Assembly: GCA_944407095.1 (NCBI GenBank)
Contig: OX097180.1
Location: forward strand, 744,001-808,000
Source: Candidatus Enterousia intestinigallinarum
Lineage (GTDB): Bacteria; Pseudomonadota; Alphaproteobacteria; Rs-D84
Length of the DNA stretch: 64,000 bases
Reading direction: 5' to 3'
Shown here piece after piece: positions 33,298 through 44,057 of the stretch. How positions within the stretch are numbered: position 1 is the stretch's first letter; every line of letters starts with the position of its first letter. The translations under genes and the position numbers were made by a program. Under the pieces are notes generated by a model. The model was not told where the DNA came from. It did no database searches and saw only the letters and a program-made list of their open reading frames with translations.

Positions 33298-33732
33298 ATG
33301 GCAGCAAAAAAAGAAGTCAAGGGAGTGGTCAAATTGGTCGTTCCCGCGAAACAGGCGAATCCTGCGCCACCGATTGGGCCGGCGTTGGGTGCGGCTGGTG
33401 TGAACATTGCAGAATTCTGCAAACAGTTTAACGACAAAACATCTGACAAAGAACCGGGTATGCCGATTCCGTGCATTATCACCGTTTATACGGATCGCAG
33501 TTTTGAATTTATTATGAAACTGCCGCCGGTATCGTACTATATCAAAAAGGCGTTAAAGCTGAAAATCGGTTCTCATAAGCCGGGTCGTGATTTTGTCGGT
33601 ACTATTACCAAGGCGCAAATCCGTGAAATTGCTGAAAACAAAATGCCGGACTTGAATTGCTCTACCATTGAATCCGCGATGAACATTGTTGCGGGTCAGT
33701 GCCGTTCAATGGGCGTAAAGGTGGAGGAATAA
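33298..33732 (+). CDS. rplK: 50S ribosomal protein L11
   Basis: 144 residues from MAAKKEVKGVVKL; GGAG lies 9 bases upstream, while the longer frame upstream has no start site. PAKQANPAPPIGPALGAAGV is the L11 N-terminal signature. Part of the GTPase-associated centre. Bases 33200-33297 before it form a short leader with small stems (GTGGTAGATGCGCCAC). Confidence 0.98.
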   Translation: MAAKKEVKGVVKLVVPAKQANPAPPIGPALGAAGVNIAEFCKQFNDKTSDKEPGMPIPCIITVYTDRSFEFIMKLPPVSYYIKKALKLKIGSHKPGRDFVGTITKAQIREIAENKMPDLNCSTIESAMNIVAGQCRSMGVKVEE

Positions 33733-33735
33733 GTT

Positions 33736-34410
33736 ATGAAACTGACAAAAAGACAGCAAACTTGGGCAAAGTTGGACAAGGAACGGGTTTATTCCCTGGC
33801 CGATGCGATTGACGCGCTGCGTGAATATGCGTCCAAGAAATTTGATGAAAGTTTAGAAATTGCTATCCGCCTGGGTGTTGATGTTACCAAGGCCGATCAG
33901 AATATCCGTGGTATGGTATCTTTGCCAAACGGTACGGGTAAAACTGTTCGCGTTGCGGTTTTCACTGTCAACAGTGCGGATGAAGCCAAAAAAGCCGGTG
34001 CCGATATTGTCGGTGGTGAAGACCTGATTGAAAAGGTTGCAGCCGGTGAAATCAATTTTGACCGTGTTATCGCGACACCGGATATGATGCCGAAGATGTC
34101 GAAAATTGCACGTGTTCTGGGGCCAAAGGGTCTGATGCCGAATCCGAAATTGGGTACGGTTACGAACAACGTTGCCGAAGCGGTTGCCACCGCCAAGGCG
34201 GGTCAGATTGAATACCGTGCGGAAAAGAAGGGTATTATTCACGCCGGTGTTGGCAAAATGTCATTTACGACTGACAAACTGGTTGAAAACGTAAATGCGC
34301 TGGTTGACCAGTTGAAAAAGGTTAAACCTGCATCTGTCAAGGGTCAGTATATTTTGGGTGCGGCGATTGCCACAACCCAGGGCCCGGGATTAAAGGTTGA
34401 CATTAAATAA
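33736..34410 (+). CDS. rplA: 50S ribosomal protein L1
   Basis: 224 residues. KFDESLEIAIRLGVD and the signature region MPNPKLGTVTNNVAEAV are plain. Forms the L1 stalk and in many bacteria represses its own operon by binding the rplK leader. 3 bases after rplK. Confidence 0.98.
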   Translation: MKLTKRQQTWAKLDKERVYSLADAIDALREYASKKFDESLEIAIRLGVDVTKADQNIRGMVSLPNGTGKTVRVAVFTVNSADEAKKAGADIVGGEDLIEKVAAGEINFDRVIATPDMMPKMSKIARVLGPKGLMPNPKLGTVTNNVAEAVATAKAGQIEYRAEKKGIIHAGVGKMSFTTDKLVENVNALVDQLKKVKPASVKGQYILGAAIATTQGPGLKVDIK

Positions 34411-34622
34411 TAAATCGTGTCCGGGAAAATTTCCCGGGCACGTACAGATTTCTGTCCGAGACTGATGGTGCCCAGCATTCTGGACTTAATTGCCATCATA
34501 GACAAAGAAAAGATTCTTTGGGGCAGAATTCAGGCCCCACCCGGCGGCAACGTCGGATGGAAAGTTTAACAAAACAGGGATTTTGGGATATGTCCTGAAA
34601 TCTTGCAGATAAGGGTAAAGAT
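34411..34622 (+). promoter_or_regulatory. Leader region of rplJL with strong hairpin (L10-leader type)
   Basis: 212 bases with no gene between rplA and rplJ. It starts with hairpin GTGTCCGGGAAA-att-TTCCCGGGCAC-like (34417-34441) without a clear T-run, followed by further complementary segments. In other bacteria this interval carries the L10(L12)4 binding leader that represses rplJL translation; that role here rests on position. Confidence 0.55.
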
Positions 34623-35099
34623 ATGAGACGCGAAGAAAAATCAGATTTGATTTCAGCGTTGCAATCGTCCTTGAAAGAAGCAAACGGTGTTTTCGTTATT
34701 GAAAACCACGGTTTGACGGTAAAAGAATTCGAAACCCTGCGCAATGAACTGCGTCCGTTGGTTTCCGTGTTCAAGGTCGTCAAAAACCGTTTGATGAAAT
34801 TGGCGCTGCAGGGCACCGATTTCGAACCCGTATCCGAAATGATGGCACGTCCGACGGCGGTTGCTGTTGCGACCGATGGACTGGCCGTTACCAAGGTTTT
34901 GGCCAAGTTTGCGGATGAACATCCGAACCTGACCATTGTCGGCGGTAAAATGGATGCGGACGTTTTAAGCAAAGACGATATTGTGCAATTATCCAAACTG
35001 CCGTCCCTGTTGGAAATTCGTGGACAAATCGCGCGTATTCTGGTCGAACCGGCATCGCGCTTGGCCCGCGTTTCCGCAGAGTATGGAAAAAAGAATTAA
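34623..35099 (+). CDS. rplJ: 50S ribosomal protein L10
   Basis: 158 residues. KSDLISALQSSLKEANGVFV and FKVVKNRLMKLAL match L10. It anchors L7/L12 dimers and, as a complex, regulates its own leader. AAGGGTAAAG precedes the ATG. Confidence 0.97.
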   Translation: MRREEKSDLISALQSSLKEANGVFVIENHGLTVKEFETLRNELRPLVSVFKVVKNRLMKLALQGTDFEPVSEMMARPTAVAVATDGLAVTKVLAKFADEHPNLTIVGGKMDADVLSKDDIVQLSKLPSLLEIRGQIARILVEPASRLARVSAEYGKKN

Positions 35100-35144
35100 A
35101 ACAAAACCAGAACATCAATGTTCTGATTATATAGGAGCAAAAAA

Positions 35145-35510
35145 ATGGCAGACATTCAAAAATTGGTTGAAGAATTGTCAAAATTGACCGTTTTGGAAGC
35201 AGTTGAACTGTCCAAGGCGTTGGAAGAAACCTGGGGCGTCAGTGCCGCCGCCGCGGTTGCTGTTGCAGCCGGCCCGGCAGCCGCCGCCGCAGAAGAAAAG
35301 AGCGAATTTGACGTCGTTCTGGCCGAAGCTGGTGCAAACAAATTGGCCGTTATCAAGGCGGTCAAGGACATCACTGGTCTGGGACTGGGCGAAGCAAAGG
35401 CGTTGGTTGAATCCGCGCCCAAGGCAGTAAAAGAAGCCGTTGCCAAAGATGAAGCCGAAAAGATGAAGGCAACATTGGAAGCGGCGGGTGCCAAGGTTGA
35501 ATTGAAATAA
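35145..35510 (+). CDS. rplL: 50S ribosomal protein L7/L12
   Basis: 121 residues. N-terminal dimerisation helices, Ala-rich hinge ([18 protein letters not shown]), C-terminal domain [20 protein letters not shown]. Recruits translation factors. AGGAG lies before the ATG. Confidence 0.98.
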   Translation: MADIQKLVEELSKLTVLEAVELSKALEETWGVSAAAAVAVAAGPAAAAAEEKSEFDVVLAEAGANKLAVIKAVKDITGLGLGEAKALVESAPKAVKEAVAKDEAEKMKATLEAAGAKVELK

Positions 35511-35573
35511 TTCGCCACGAACCGTGTGGTTCGACAAAACTAAAAAGTCGTGGTAATACGCCACGCAAACGCC

Positions 35574-35603
35574 GCCCATCTGGGGAAAAATCCCCAGGTG
35601 GGC
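35574..35603 (+). terminator. Attenuator-like hairpin between rplL and rpoB
   Basis: GCCCATCTGGGGA-aaa-TCCCCAGGTGGGC, a near-perfect 13-bp stem with no T-run. Because rpoBC lacks another promoter in view, partial termination or RNA processing here would set the ribosomal protein/polymerase ratio, as known in E. coli. Confidence 0.6.
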
Positions 35604-35670
35604 ACAAAGGCGTATAAAACATACAATATTGTTTCGTTTGCAAAACGCAAAAAATAAAGGATTGATACCA

Positions 35671-38600
35671 ATGGCAGTTATCCAGAAATTCAGAAAATCT
35701 TTTGGAAAAAGTTTTTTGCAAACTCCGCTTCCCGATTTAGTAGAGATTCAATATAATTCATACAAAGATTTCTTACAGGCAGATGTAGACCCGCAAAGCA
35801 GAAAAAATATCGGTCTGCAAAATGTTTTTGCATCTATGTTCCCAATCAAGGATTATGCGGGTATTGCCGACCTTGAATTTGTTGAATACACATTGGACAA
35901 GCCCGTCTATAATGTGAAAGAATGTATGATGCGCAACTTGACTTATTCCAGCAAGTTGAAGCTGAAGCTGAGATTGATTTTGTGGGATATCGCCGAAGAC
36001 GGCAAAAAAACGCTGCGCGATATCAAGGAACAGGAAATATTTATGGGCGATGTGCCATTGATGACCGAACGGGGCAGTTTTATTGCCGCCGGTGTTGAAC
36101 GTGTCATCGTGTCGCAAATGCATCGTGCCCAGGGTGTCGTGTTCGCCACAACCAAGGAAGCGAAAATTGCCGGCAATCCAATTACTTATACCGCGCGTAT
36201 TATCCCTGAACACGGTTCCTGGATTGATTTCGAAGAATCCAAGGGTGTTATTTACGTTCGTATCGACCGTCGTCGTAAAATTCCGGCCACCGTTCTGTTG
36301 CGCTGTCTGCCATCTGCCGAAGACGAAAAGAAGTGGCAATCCGACCCGCGCAAGCCGACAATTCGTGGTATGGACGATACGGAAATTCTGGGGGTATTCT
36401 ATAAGCGCATACCGTTAAAGTTTGACGGCAATATGTGGATTGGCCAGACATCCGCGTTTGAAGGTTTGGACAAATACCGCCTGAATTATGATTTGATAAA
36501 TCCAAAAGATAAAAAGCCGATGGCGTCCAAGGGCGATCGTATGAACGCAAAGCGTCTGAAGCGTGTTATGGATGCGTCCAAGGAATTTGGCATTGTTCCA
36601 GATTCTTTGATTGGCGAATATCTGTTTGACCCGATTTTGGATGGTGCGGGCAATATTGTTTATCGTGCTGGTACGGAAATTACACCGGACGTTATGGCCG
36701 ATTTGGAAAAAATGAATATCAAGGAAATATCCCTGATTTCCATTGACAATACGACCATTACGGCACATATGCGCAATACGCTGATGGCGGATAAAACCGT
36801 CAATCGCGAAGAAGCGCTGATTGAAATCTATAACATTATCCGTCCGGGTGAACGTCCGACATTAGAAGCGGCAATCAACCTGTTTATGCGCCAGGGATTT
36901 GATGCGGCATACTATGATTTGTCCGCAGTTGGTCGCTTTAAGATGAACAAGCGTTTGAAAATTGATTCCGGCAAAAAGCCAGAAGATGAACGCTTGCTGA
37001 CGAAATCTGATTTCTTGGCGGTGTTAAAGACGCTGACAAATATTATTGATCACAAGGATACGGTTGATGATATTGATAATTTGTCGAACCGTCGTGTTCG
37101 TACGGTTGGCGAATTGCTGGAACAGAATTTCCGCACCGGTATGGTTCGTATTGAACGTCTGGTTCGTGAAAGTTTGTCATCGCCGAACATTGCAAATATG
37201 CAACCCCAGGATGTTATCAACGTAAAACCGTTGATGTCACTGGTAAACGAATTTTTGGGTACGTCCCAGTTGTCACAGTTTATGGATGCGTATAACCCGC
37301 TGTCCGAACTGGAACACAAGCGTCGTATTTCCGCATTGGGGCCGGGTGGTTTGAACCGTGACCGTGCGGGCATTGACGTGCGCGACGTTCATCCGACACA
37401 CTATGGTCGTTTGTGCCCCATCAACACACCCGAAGGTGCAAACATCGGTCTGATAAACCATTTGGCGACGTATGCGCGTGTAAATCCGTATGGATTCATT
37501 GAAACGCCGTACTATGTTGTCGAAAACAGCAAGATTACCGATAAAATGGTGTATCTGACTGCAGATGAAGAATTGGGTCACAAAATTGCCCAGGGTAACA
37601 CTCCGACAACCGCATCCGGTGTTCTGGCCGAAGATGTCGTGACCGCGCGTGTTGACGGCGAATTTACAATGGTGCCCAAGGAAGAAATTGATTTAATCGA
37701 CGTGGAACCGCGCCAGGTGGTGTCTATCGCGACGGGATTGATACCGTTCGTTGAAAACGACGACGCGAACCGTGCGTTGATGGGATCTAATATGCAACGC
37801 CAGGCGATTCCGTTACTGCGTGTCCAGGCGCCGTTGGTCGGTACCGGTATTGAACGCGAAGTGGCGCGTGATTCCCGCACCGGCGTTGCGGCAAAGCACA
37901 GCGGTGTTGTTGAATCCGTCGATGCGAACCGCATTGTGGTAAAATGTATGAACAGCCGCAATGTCGTGACTGGTGTAGATATTTACAACCTGGAAAAATT
38001 TGAACGCAGCAACAGTGAAACCCTGATTCACCAAAAACCGTTGGTCAAGGTTGGCGACCGTGTTTCCGCGGGCGACATCATTGCGGACGGTTCGTCTATG
38101 AATTATGGCGAATTGGCACTGGGGCGCAACGTATTGGTGGCGTTCGTTCCGTGGCGTGGATATAACTATGAAGATTCCATCGTTATTTCCGAACGCATTT
38201 CGCGCGACGACGTGTTCACGTCCGTGAAAATCGTTGAAAAAGAATTCAAGGTTCGTGATACACAGTTGGGGCCGGAAAGTTTGACCCGCGATATCCCGAA
38301 CGTCAGCGAAGAAGCGTTAAAGAATCTGGACGAATCCGGTATTATTTACGTTGGCGCGCGCGTGAAGCAGGGCGACATCTTGGTTGGCCGCGTATCGCCG
38401 AAATCTGAAACATTGCTGACACCAGAAGAAGCGTTGTTGCGCAACATCTTTGGTGAAAAGGCGTTAAATGTAAAGGATACATCACTGCGTGTTGGCCCGA
38501 ACGAAGAAGGTACAGTTATCGGTGTAAACGTTTTGACCCGTCACGGTGTCAAGAAAGACGAACGCACTCAGATGATTGAACTGCAGAAGATTGAAAAGAT

Positions 38601-39810
38601 AAATCGTGATCGTGAAGAAGAAACGACAATTATGGAACGTGGTTTTGCCGACCAGATATTCCAAATTGCCGAAGGTCAGATTATCGATGCGGGCACTGGC
38701 AGCTTAAAGCCGTTCATTGGTAAAAAGTTGACCCAGGAAGTGTTCGAAGGCATTAAACCGTCCGATGTTAAAAAACTGGTTGTCCGTAACAAGGAAGCCC
38801 AGGCAAAAATCGACGAACTGCGTGAACAACACGTTGCTAAGTTAAAGGCACTGAATGACAAGGCCGATGCCGAAGTCGCCAAGGCAACCGAAACAAACTC
38901 TTTGGGTGCCGGCGTTCTGAAAGAGGTCAAGGTCTATATCGCGCATAAGATGAAACTGCAGCCGGGTGACAAGATGGCCGGACGTCACGGTAACAAGGGT
39001 ATCGTGTCCAAGGTTGTCCCGATTGAAGATATGCCGTATATGGAAGACGGTACGCCGGTTGACCTGGTGCTGAATCCGTTGGGTGTGCCGTCGCGTATGA
39101 ACCTGGGGCAGATTTTGGAAACTCACCTGGGTATGGCTGCGCGCACATTGGGCCAACAGATTGGTGCCGTTCTGGAAGAAGTAAAACAAAAACGTGCGGT
39201 AACGGATGATTTGCGTGCCGTTATGGGCAAGGTTTATGGCAAAGAAACGGCTGAAAAACTGGAAAAAATGACCGATACGGACGTTCGCGCCGAAGCGGCA
39301 TTGTTGCGCGATGGTGTGCCGATGGCGACACCGACATTTGACGGTGCCACATCCGAAGACATCAGACGTATGCTGAAATTGGCAAAACTGCCGGAAACGG
39401 GGCAATTCACGTTGTACGACGGTATGACGGGTGAAAAGTTTGCACGTCCGGTTACGGTTGGCGTTATGTATATGCTGAAACTGCATCACTTGGTTGATGA
39501 AAAGATTCACGCACGTTCAATCGGAAATTACTCTTTGGTGACCCAGCAACCGTTGTCGGGTAAGGCCCATATGGGTGGCCAGCGTTTGGGTGAAATGGAG
39601 GTTTGGGCACTGGAAGCACACGGTGCCGCCCACCTGCTGCGCGAAATGCTGACCGTAAAGTCGGACGATATCGTTGGCCGTACCAAAATGTACGAAGCGA
39701 TTATTTCCGGCAGCAACGATTTCCAGACCGGCACGCCAGAAGCATTTAACGTATTCGTTCGCGAACTGCGTGGATTGGGTTTGGCGTTGACACCAAAGAA
39801 AATTGACTAG
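35671..39810 (+). CDS. rpoB: RNA polymerase beta subunit
   Basis: 1379 residues from MAVIQKFRKSFGKSF; AAAGGA lies 10 bases upstream. The rifampicin region has SQLSQFMDAYNPLSELEHKR with wild-type-like residues except that two usual positions (N in MDQNN, T/H in LTHKR) read A/Y and E; the signature GDKMAGRHGNKG is present. Forms half of the catalytic cleft. Operon continues with rpoC. Confidence 0.99.
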   Translation: MAVIQKFRKSFGKSFLQTPLPDLVEIQYNSYKDFLQADVDPQSRKNIGLQNVFASMFPIKDYAGIADLEFVEYTLDKPVYNVKECMMRNLTYSSKLKLKLRLILWDIAEDGKKTLRDIKEQEIFMGDVPLMTERGSFIAAGVERVIVSQMHRAQGVVFATTKEAKIAGNPITYTARIIPEHGSWIDFEESKGVIYVRIDRRRKIPATVLLRCLPSAEDEKKWQSDPRKPTIRGMDDTEILGVFYKRIPLKFDGNMWIGQTSAFEGLDKYRLNYDLINPKDKKPMASKGDRMNAKRLKRVMDASKEFGIVPDSLIGEYLFDPILDGAGNIVYRAGTEITPDVMADLEKMNIKEISLISIDNTTITAHMRNTLMADKTVNREEALIEIYNIIRPGERPTLEAAINLFMRQGFDAAYYDLSAVGRFKMNKRLKIDSGKKPEDERLLTKSDFLAVLKTLTNIIDHKDTVDDIDNLSNRRVRTVGELLEQNFRTGMVRIERLVRESLSSPNIANMQPQDVINVKPLMSLVNEFLGTSQLSQFMDAYNPLSELEHKRRISALGPGGLNRDRAGIDVRDVHPTHYGRLCPINTPEGANIGLINHLATYARVNPYGFIETPYYVVENSKITDKMVYLTADEELGHKIAQGNTPTTASGVLAEDVVTARVDGEFTMVPKEEIDLIDVEPRQVVSIATGLIPFVENDDANRALMGSNMQRQAIPLLRVQAPLVGTGIEREVARDSRTGVAAKHSGVVESVDANRIVVKCMNSRNVVTGVDIYNLEKFERSNSETLIHQKPLVKVGDRVSAGDIIADGSSMNYGELALGRNVLVAFVPWRGYNYEDSIVISERISRDDVFTSVKIVEKEFKVRDTQLGPESLTRDIPNVSEEALKNLDESGIIYVGARVKQGDILVGRVSPKSETLLTPEEALLRNIFGEKALNVKDTSLRVGPNEEGTVIGVNVLTRHGVKKDERTQMIELQKIEKINRDREEETTIMERGFADQIFQIAEGQIIDAGTGSLKPFIGKKLTQEVFEGIKPSDVKKLVVRNKEAQAKIDELREQHVAKLKALNDKADAEVAKATETNSLGAGVLKEVKVYIAHKMKLQPGDKMAGRHGNKGIVSKVVPIEDMPYMEDGTPVDLVLNPLGVPSRMNLGQILETHLGMAARTLGQQIGAVLEEVKQKRAVTDDLRAVMGKVYGKETAEKLEKMTDTDVRAEAALLRDGVPMATPTFDGATSEDIRRMLKLAKLPETGQFTLYDGMTGEKFARPVTVGVMYMLKLHHLVDEKIHARSIGNYSLVTQQPLSGKAHMGGQRLGEMEVWALEAHGAAHLLREMLTVKSDDIVGRTKMYEAIISGSNDFQTGTPEAFNVFVRELRGLGLALTPKKID

Positions 39811-39884
39811 ATTTGTCGGGGTGGCGTCGGATTTTCCGGCGCACCCGGACAACAAGTTACAGCGACTGAAAGGAGCAAAATATA

Positions 39885-42800
39885 ATGACCAATATGTTGC
39901 AGAAAATATTTGGACAAATCGAAACCAAGGAACAGTTTGACGCGCTGCGCATCACCATTGCGTCACCCGAAGAAATACTGTCCTGGTCCCACGGCGAGGT
40001 TAAAAAGCCGGAAACAATAAACTATCATTCCCTGAAACCAGAGCCAGAGGGATTGTTCTGCCAACAGATTTTCGGCCCGGTCAAGGACTATGAATGTGCG
40101 TGCGGAAAATATAAAAGAATCAAGTTCCGTGGCGTTGTCTGCGAACGCTGTGGGGTAGAGGTTGGTTCATCCACCGTCCGTCGCGAACGTATGGGACATA
40201 TTAAATTGGCGATGCCGGTTGCACATACCTGGTTCCTGCGTGAAGGCAAGATTGCAACGCTGTTGAACAATTTGCCCCAGAAAAAACTGGAACAGGTTAT
40301 TTCATACGATGCATACATTGTTATCGAACCGGGCTTGACCAGTTTGAAACAGTATGATGTTATCAGCGAAGATGAATATCAAAAGGCCGTTGAAGAATTT
40401 GGTGCGGACGCGTTTCGCGTTGGTATCGGCGCCGAAGGTGTACGCAGCATTATTGCCAACCTGGATATGGGTGACGAACGTACACGTCTGCGCGCGGAAT
40501 TGGCGGAAACAAAATCCGATGCCAAGCGCAAGGGGCTGATTAAACAATTAAAACTGGTCGAAGCGTTTTTGGATTCAAAAACAGATCCGGCCTGGATGTT
40601 GCCGGATGTTATTCCGGTTATTCCGCCGGATATGCGTCCGTTGGTGACATTGGATGCGGGACACGTTGCGGCATCTGACCTGAACGATTTGTATCGTCGT
40701 GTTATTATCCGTAACAACCGCCTGAAAAGATTTATTGAAATGCACGCGCCGGAAATCATTGTTCGCAATGAAAAGCGTATGTTACAGGAAGCGGTTGATT
40801 CCCTGTTCGATAATGGACACAAGGCACGTCCGATGGTGTCACAGAACCGTCGTCCGCTGAAATCATTGTCTGATTCTTTGCGTGGTAAGTCGGGACGTTT
40901 CCGTATGAATATGTTGGGTAAGCGTGTCGATTATTCCGGTCGTTCCGTTATTGTGTCGGGACCATCATTGAAACTGCATCAGGTGGGCTTGCCGAAAACA
41001 ATGGCGTTGGAATTGTTCAAACCGTTCGTATATGCGCGTCTGATGGCGGGTGATTATGCGAACACGTTAAAGACCGCGCGCAAAATGGTTGAAAACGGCG
41101 AAGATGTCGTCTGGGAAATTCTGGAAAAGGTTATTCACCAGCATCCGGTTTTGCTGAATCGTCAACCGACGCTGCACCGTCTGTCTATGCTGGCGTTTGA
41201 ACCGGTTTTGATTGAAGGTAAGGCCATACGTCTGCACCCATTGGTCTGCAAGGGATTCAATGCTGACTTTGACGGTGACCAGATGGCCGTGCACGTTCCG
41301 ATTTCATTGGAAGCGCAATTAGAGGCACGTACATTGATGCTGTCATCGAACAACATTTTGTCGCCTGCAAACGGTGAACCAATGATTGTTCCGTCCCAAG
41401 ATATGGTTTTGGGTGTGTACTATATTTCGCTGATAAACGGCGAACATACCGACAAATCGCCACGTTTTGCCAATATGGACGAAGTTAAAATGGCGTTGGA
41501 AAACAAGTCCATTACGTTGCACACGCCAATTGTCGCGCGCATTAATGGCAAAGTTTACAAAACAACTGCCGGTCGTATGATTTTGGGCGAATTGCTACCG
41601 AAATCTGAAAATATGCCGTTCGACTTGGTGAACAAGGTTATGCCTGTTGGTGAAATCAAGGCATTATTGGCGACAACATATGAACGTTGCGGGGACAAGG
41701 CGACAATCCTGTTGGCCGACGCGTTAAAGGACACTGGATTTGAACAGGCCGCGCGCAGTGGTATTTCAATCGGCTATGACGATATTGTTATTCCTGAAGA
41801 AAAGAAAGCTATTATCGATGAAACCGAAAAGGCGGCCGAAGAAATCAACGAACAGTATCAAAATGGTTTGCTGTCCGGTGGTGAAAAGCATAATAAACTG
41901 ATTGACTTGTGGCAGAACACAACCGACAAAATCGGTGACTTGGCGTATGCTGCGCTGGGTAAAACGACCGGCGATCATTGGAATTCTGTTCTGATGATGG
42001 CGTTGTCTGGTGCACGTGGTTCCAAGCGTCAGATTCAGCAGGTTGCTGGTATGCGTGGTATGATGCAGAAGCCCGACGGTTCGATTATCGAAGTTCCGAT
42101 TATTTCAAACTTTAAGGAAGGTTTGACAATGGCGGAATACTTTACGTCCACCCACGGTGCGCGCAAAGGTATGTCGGACACTGCGTTGAAAACTGCGGAC
42201 GCTGGTTACCTGACACGTCGTTTGGTTGAATTGGCACAGAATACGGTTATTACCGAACACGACTGTGGCACGACTGAATACATTACGGCAAAGCCGGTGT
42301 ACCAGGGCAGCACTTTGTCCGTACCATTGGGCGATGTTGTTTTGGGACGTACGGCCGCGCACGATATCGTGCATCCGATTACCAAAGAAGTTATAGTCCC
42401 GGCTGGCGAATTGGTTACCAAGGTGGCCGCGCGAAAGATAAACGAATCTGGTCTGCCGTCTGTTGATGTGCGCAGTGTTTTGACCTGTTGCAGCGACGGG
42501 CTGTGCGCCAAATGCTATGGTATGGATTTGTCGCGTCAGGCGTTGGTTCACGTTGGCGAAGCGGTTGGTGTTATCGCTGGTCAATCCATTGGTGAACCTG
42601 GTACTCAGTTGACATTGCGTACGTTCCACATTGGTGGTGTTGCGTCCGGCGGTGCCGAAAGCCATTATATCGAGGTTCCCGTTGCCGGCACAATCAAACT
42701 GACTGGTGTGAACACAATTAAAAATTCTGCGGGACGCATTGTTGTCCTGTCGCGTAACGGCGAATTGGCCGTGGTTGACGACAAGGGCGAAAAGCTGTTC

Positions 42801-43994
42801 ACAACAAAACTGCCGTATGCGGCGATGATGATTGTCAGCGACGGTGACAAAGTTGAAAAGGGCGCCAAGGTTGCCGAATGGGATCCGTATGCGAACACAA
42901 TCATCGCGGAAAAGGACGGTATCGTCCAGTTCCAGGACTTGATTGAAAACGTATCGTACCAGGAAGAAGTCGATTCCACCACTGGTATCGTTTCGCGCAA
43001 GGTTATAAACTGGAAAGCAAACACCAAAAAGGCGTTGAACCCGGCCATTACATTGGTTGATGACAAGGGTCAGGTAATATCCCTGGGCGGCAAAAAGATT
43101 GCCGAATACCTGTTGCCGATGTATTCGATTCTGAACGTTTCCAATGGCGCAACCGTGTCGGCGGGTGACGTTCTGGCGCGAATCCCGGTTCAGACCAAGC
43201 GTACGGGCGACATTACCGGCGGTCTGCCGCGTGTGAACGAACTGTTGGAAGTTCGTCGTCCTGCTAATCCGGCTTTGTTGGCCGAAGTTGACGGTACCAT
43301 TGAACTGGAAGATGCGAAATCCAAAATCATCATCCGCATTATGCCAGATGACGGAACCGCGCCGGTTGAATACGCCGTGCCAAAGGGTACAAACCTGTTG
43401 GTTCGCAGTGGTGATGCCGTAAAGAAGGCCGATAAACTGGTCGACGGTGATCCGGTTCCGCAAGATATTTTGCGCATCTTAGGTCAAAAGGCGTTGGCGA
43501 CGTTTATGGTTGAACAGATTCAACAGGTTTATCGCCTGCAGGGTGTGTCAATCAACGACAAGCACATTGAAATTCTGATACGTGAAATGACGCGTCGTGT
43601 TGAAATCACGAACCCGGGTGATACCGGATTCCTGATGGGTCAGGTTGTTGACCGTGTCGATTTCGAAGAAGAAAACGCGCGCGTTGTACACGATGGTGGT
43701 AAACCGGCCGAAGCGTCCCAGGTTCTGGTCGGATTGACACGTGCATCATTGACCAGCCGTTCGTTCATATCGAACGCGTCGTTCCAGCAGACAACCAAGG
43801 TTCTGGTTGATGCGGCAATCAGTGGCGCGACCGATAAATTGGTCGGTATCAATGAAAACCTGATTGTGGGTCGACTGATTCCGGTTGGAACGGGTGCATA
43901 TGTACGTCGTGTTCGCGAAATTGCCCGCGAAGAAGAAAAGGCCGAAAAACTGGCGCGCGATGGTAATGCGCAACAGCAGTTGTTGGATATTTAA
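39885..43994 (+). CDS. rpoC: RNA polymerase beta' subunit
   Basis: 1369 residues. N-terminal zinc site CACGKYKRIKFRGVVCERCG, catalytic NADFDGDQMAVH with three Mg-binding aspartates, second zinc site with CCSDGLCAKCYG, and the trigger-loop region FTSTHGARKGMSDTALKTAD. AAAGGAG precedes the ATG. Ends the operon; a strong stem follows at 44017-44046. Confidence 0.99.
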   Translation: MTNMLQKIFGQIETKEQFDALRITIASPEEILSWSHGEVKKPETINYHSLKPEPEGLFCQQIFGPVKDYECACGKYKRIKFRGVVCERCGVEVGSSTVRRERMGHIKLAMPVAHTWFLREGKIATLLNNLPQKKLEQVISYDAYIVIEPGLTSLKQYDVISEDEYQKAVEEFGADAFRVGIGAEGVRSIIANLDMGDERTRLRAELAETKSDAKRKGLIKQLKLVEAFLDSKTDPAWMLPDVIPVIPPDMRPLVTLDAGHVAASDLNDLYRRVIIRNNRLKRFIEMHAPEIIVRNEKRMLQEAVDSLFDNGHKARPMVSQNRRPLKSLSDSLRGKSGRFRMNMLGKRVDYSGRSVIVSGPSLKLHQVGLPKTMALELFKPFVYARLMAGDYANTLKTARKMVENGEDVVWEILEKVIHQHPVLLNRQPTLHRLSMLAFEPVLIEGKAIRLHPLVCKGFNADFDGDQMAVHVPISLEAQLEARTLMLSSNNILSPANGEPMIVPSQDMVLGVYYISLINGEHTDKSPRFANMDEVKMALENKSITLHTPIVARINGKVYKTTAGRMILGELLPKSENMPFDLVNKVMPVGEIKALLATTYERCGDKATILLADALKDTGFEQAARSGISIGYDDIVIPEEKKAIIDETEKAAEEINEQYQNGLLSGGEKHNKLIDLWQNTTDKIGDLAYAALGKTTGDHWNSVLMMALSGARGSKRQIQQVAGMRGMMQKPDGSIIEVPIISNFKEGLTMAEYFTSTHGARKGMSDTALKTADAGYLTRRLVELAQNTVITEHDCGTTEYITAKPVYQGSTLSVPLGDVVLGRTAAHDIVHPITKEVIVPAGELVTKVAARKINESGLPSVDVRSVLTCCSDGLCAKCYGMDLSRQALVHVGEAVGVIAGQSIGEPGTQLTLRTFHIGGVASGGAESHYIEVPVAGTIKLTGVNTIKNSAGRIVVLSRNGELAVVDDKGEKLFTTKLPYAAMMIVSDGDKVEKGAKVAEWDPYANTIIAEKDGIVQFQDLIENVSYQEEVDSTTGIVSRKVINWKANTKKALNPAITLVDDKGQVISLGGKKIAEYLLPMYSILNVSNGATVSAGDVLARIPVQTKRTGDITGGLPRVNELLEVRRPANPALLAEVDGTIELEDAKSKIIIRIMPDDGTAPVEYAVPKGTNLLVRSGDAVKKADKLVDGDPVPQDILRILGQKALATFMVEQIQQVYRLQGVSINDKHIEILIREMTRRVEITNPGDTGFLMGQVVDRVDFEEENARVVHDGGKPAEASQVLVGLTRASLTSRSFISNASFQQTTKVLVDAAISGATDKLVGINENLIVGRLIPVGTGAYVRRVREIAREEEKAEKLARDGNAQQQLLDI

Positions 43995-44016
43995 CCATCA
44001 CGCATAATAACAAAAC

Positions 44017-44046
44017 GCCCGGCGTGTCATACGGCACACCGGGCGC
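44017..44046 (+). terminator. Hairpin after rpoC
   Basis: CGCCCGGCGTG/CACACCGGGCG-type stem with 8-base loop. No T-run on the plus strand, so termination efficiency is uncertain. Confidence 0.6.
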
Positions 44047-44057
44047 AGATATGTAAA

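Noticed and set aside
42105..43463. 452-codon open frame on the minus strand opposite rpoC
   Set aside because: It is the antisense shadow of a highly conserved gene, with no ribosome site and Asn/Gln/Arg-rich composition typical of a mirror frame.
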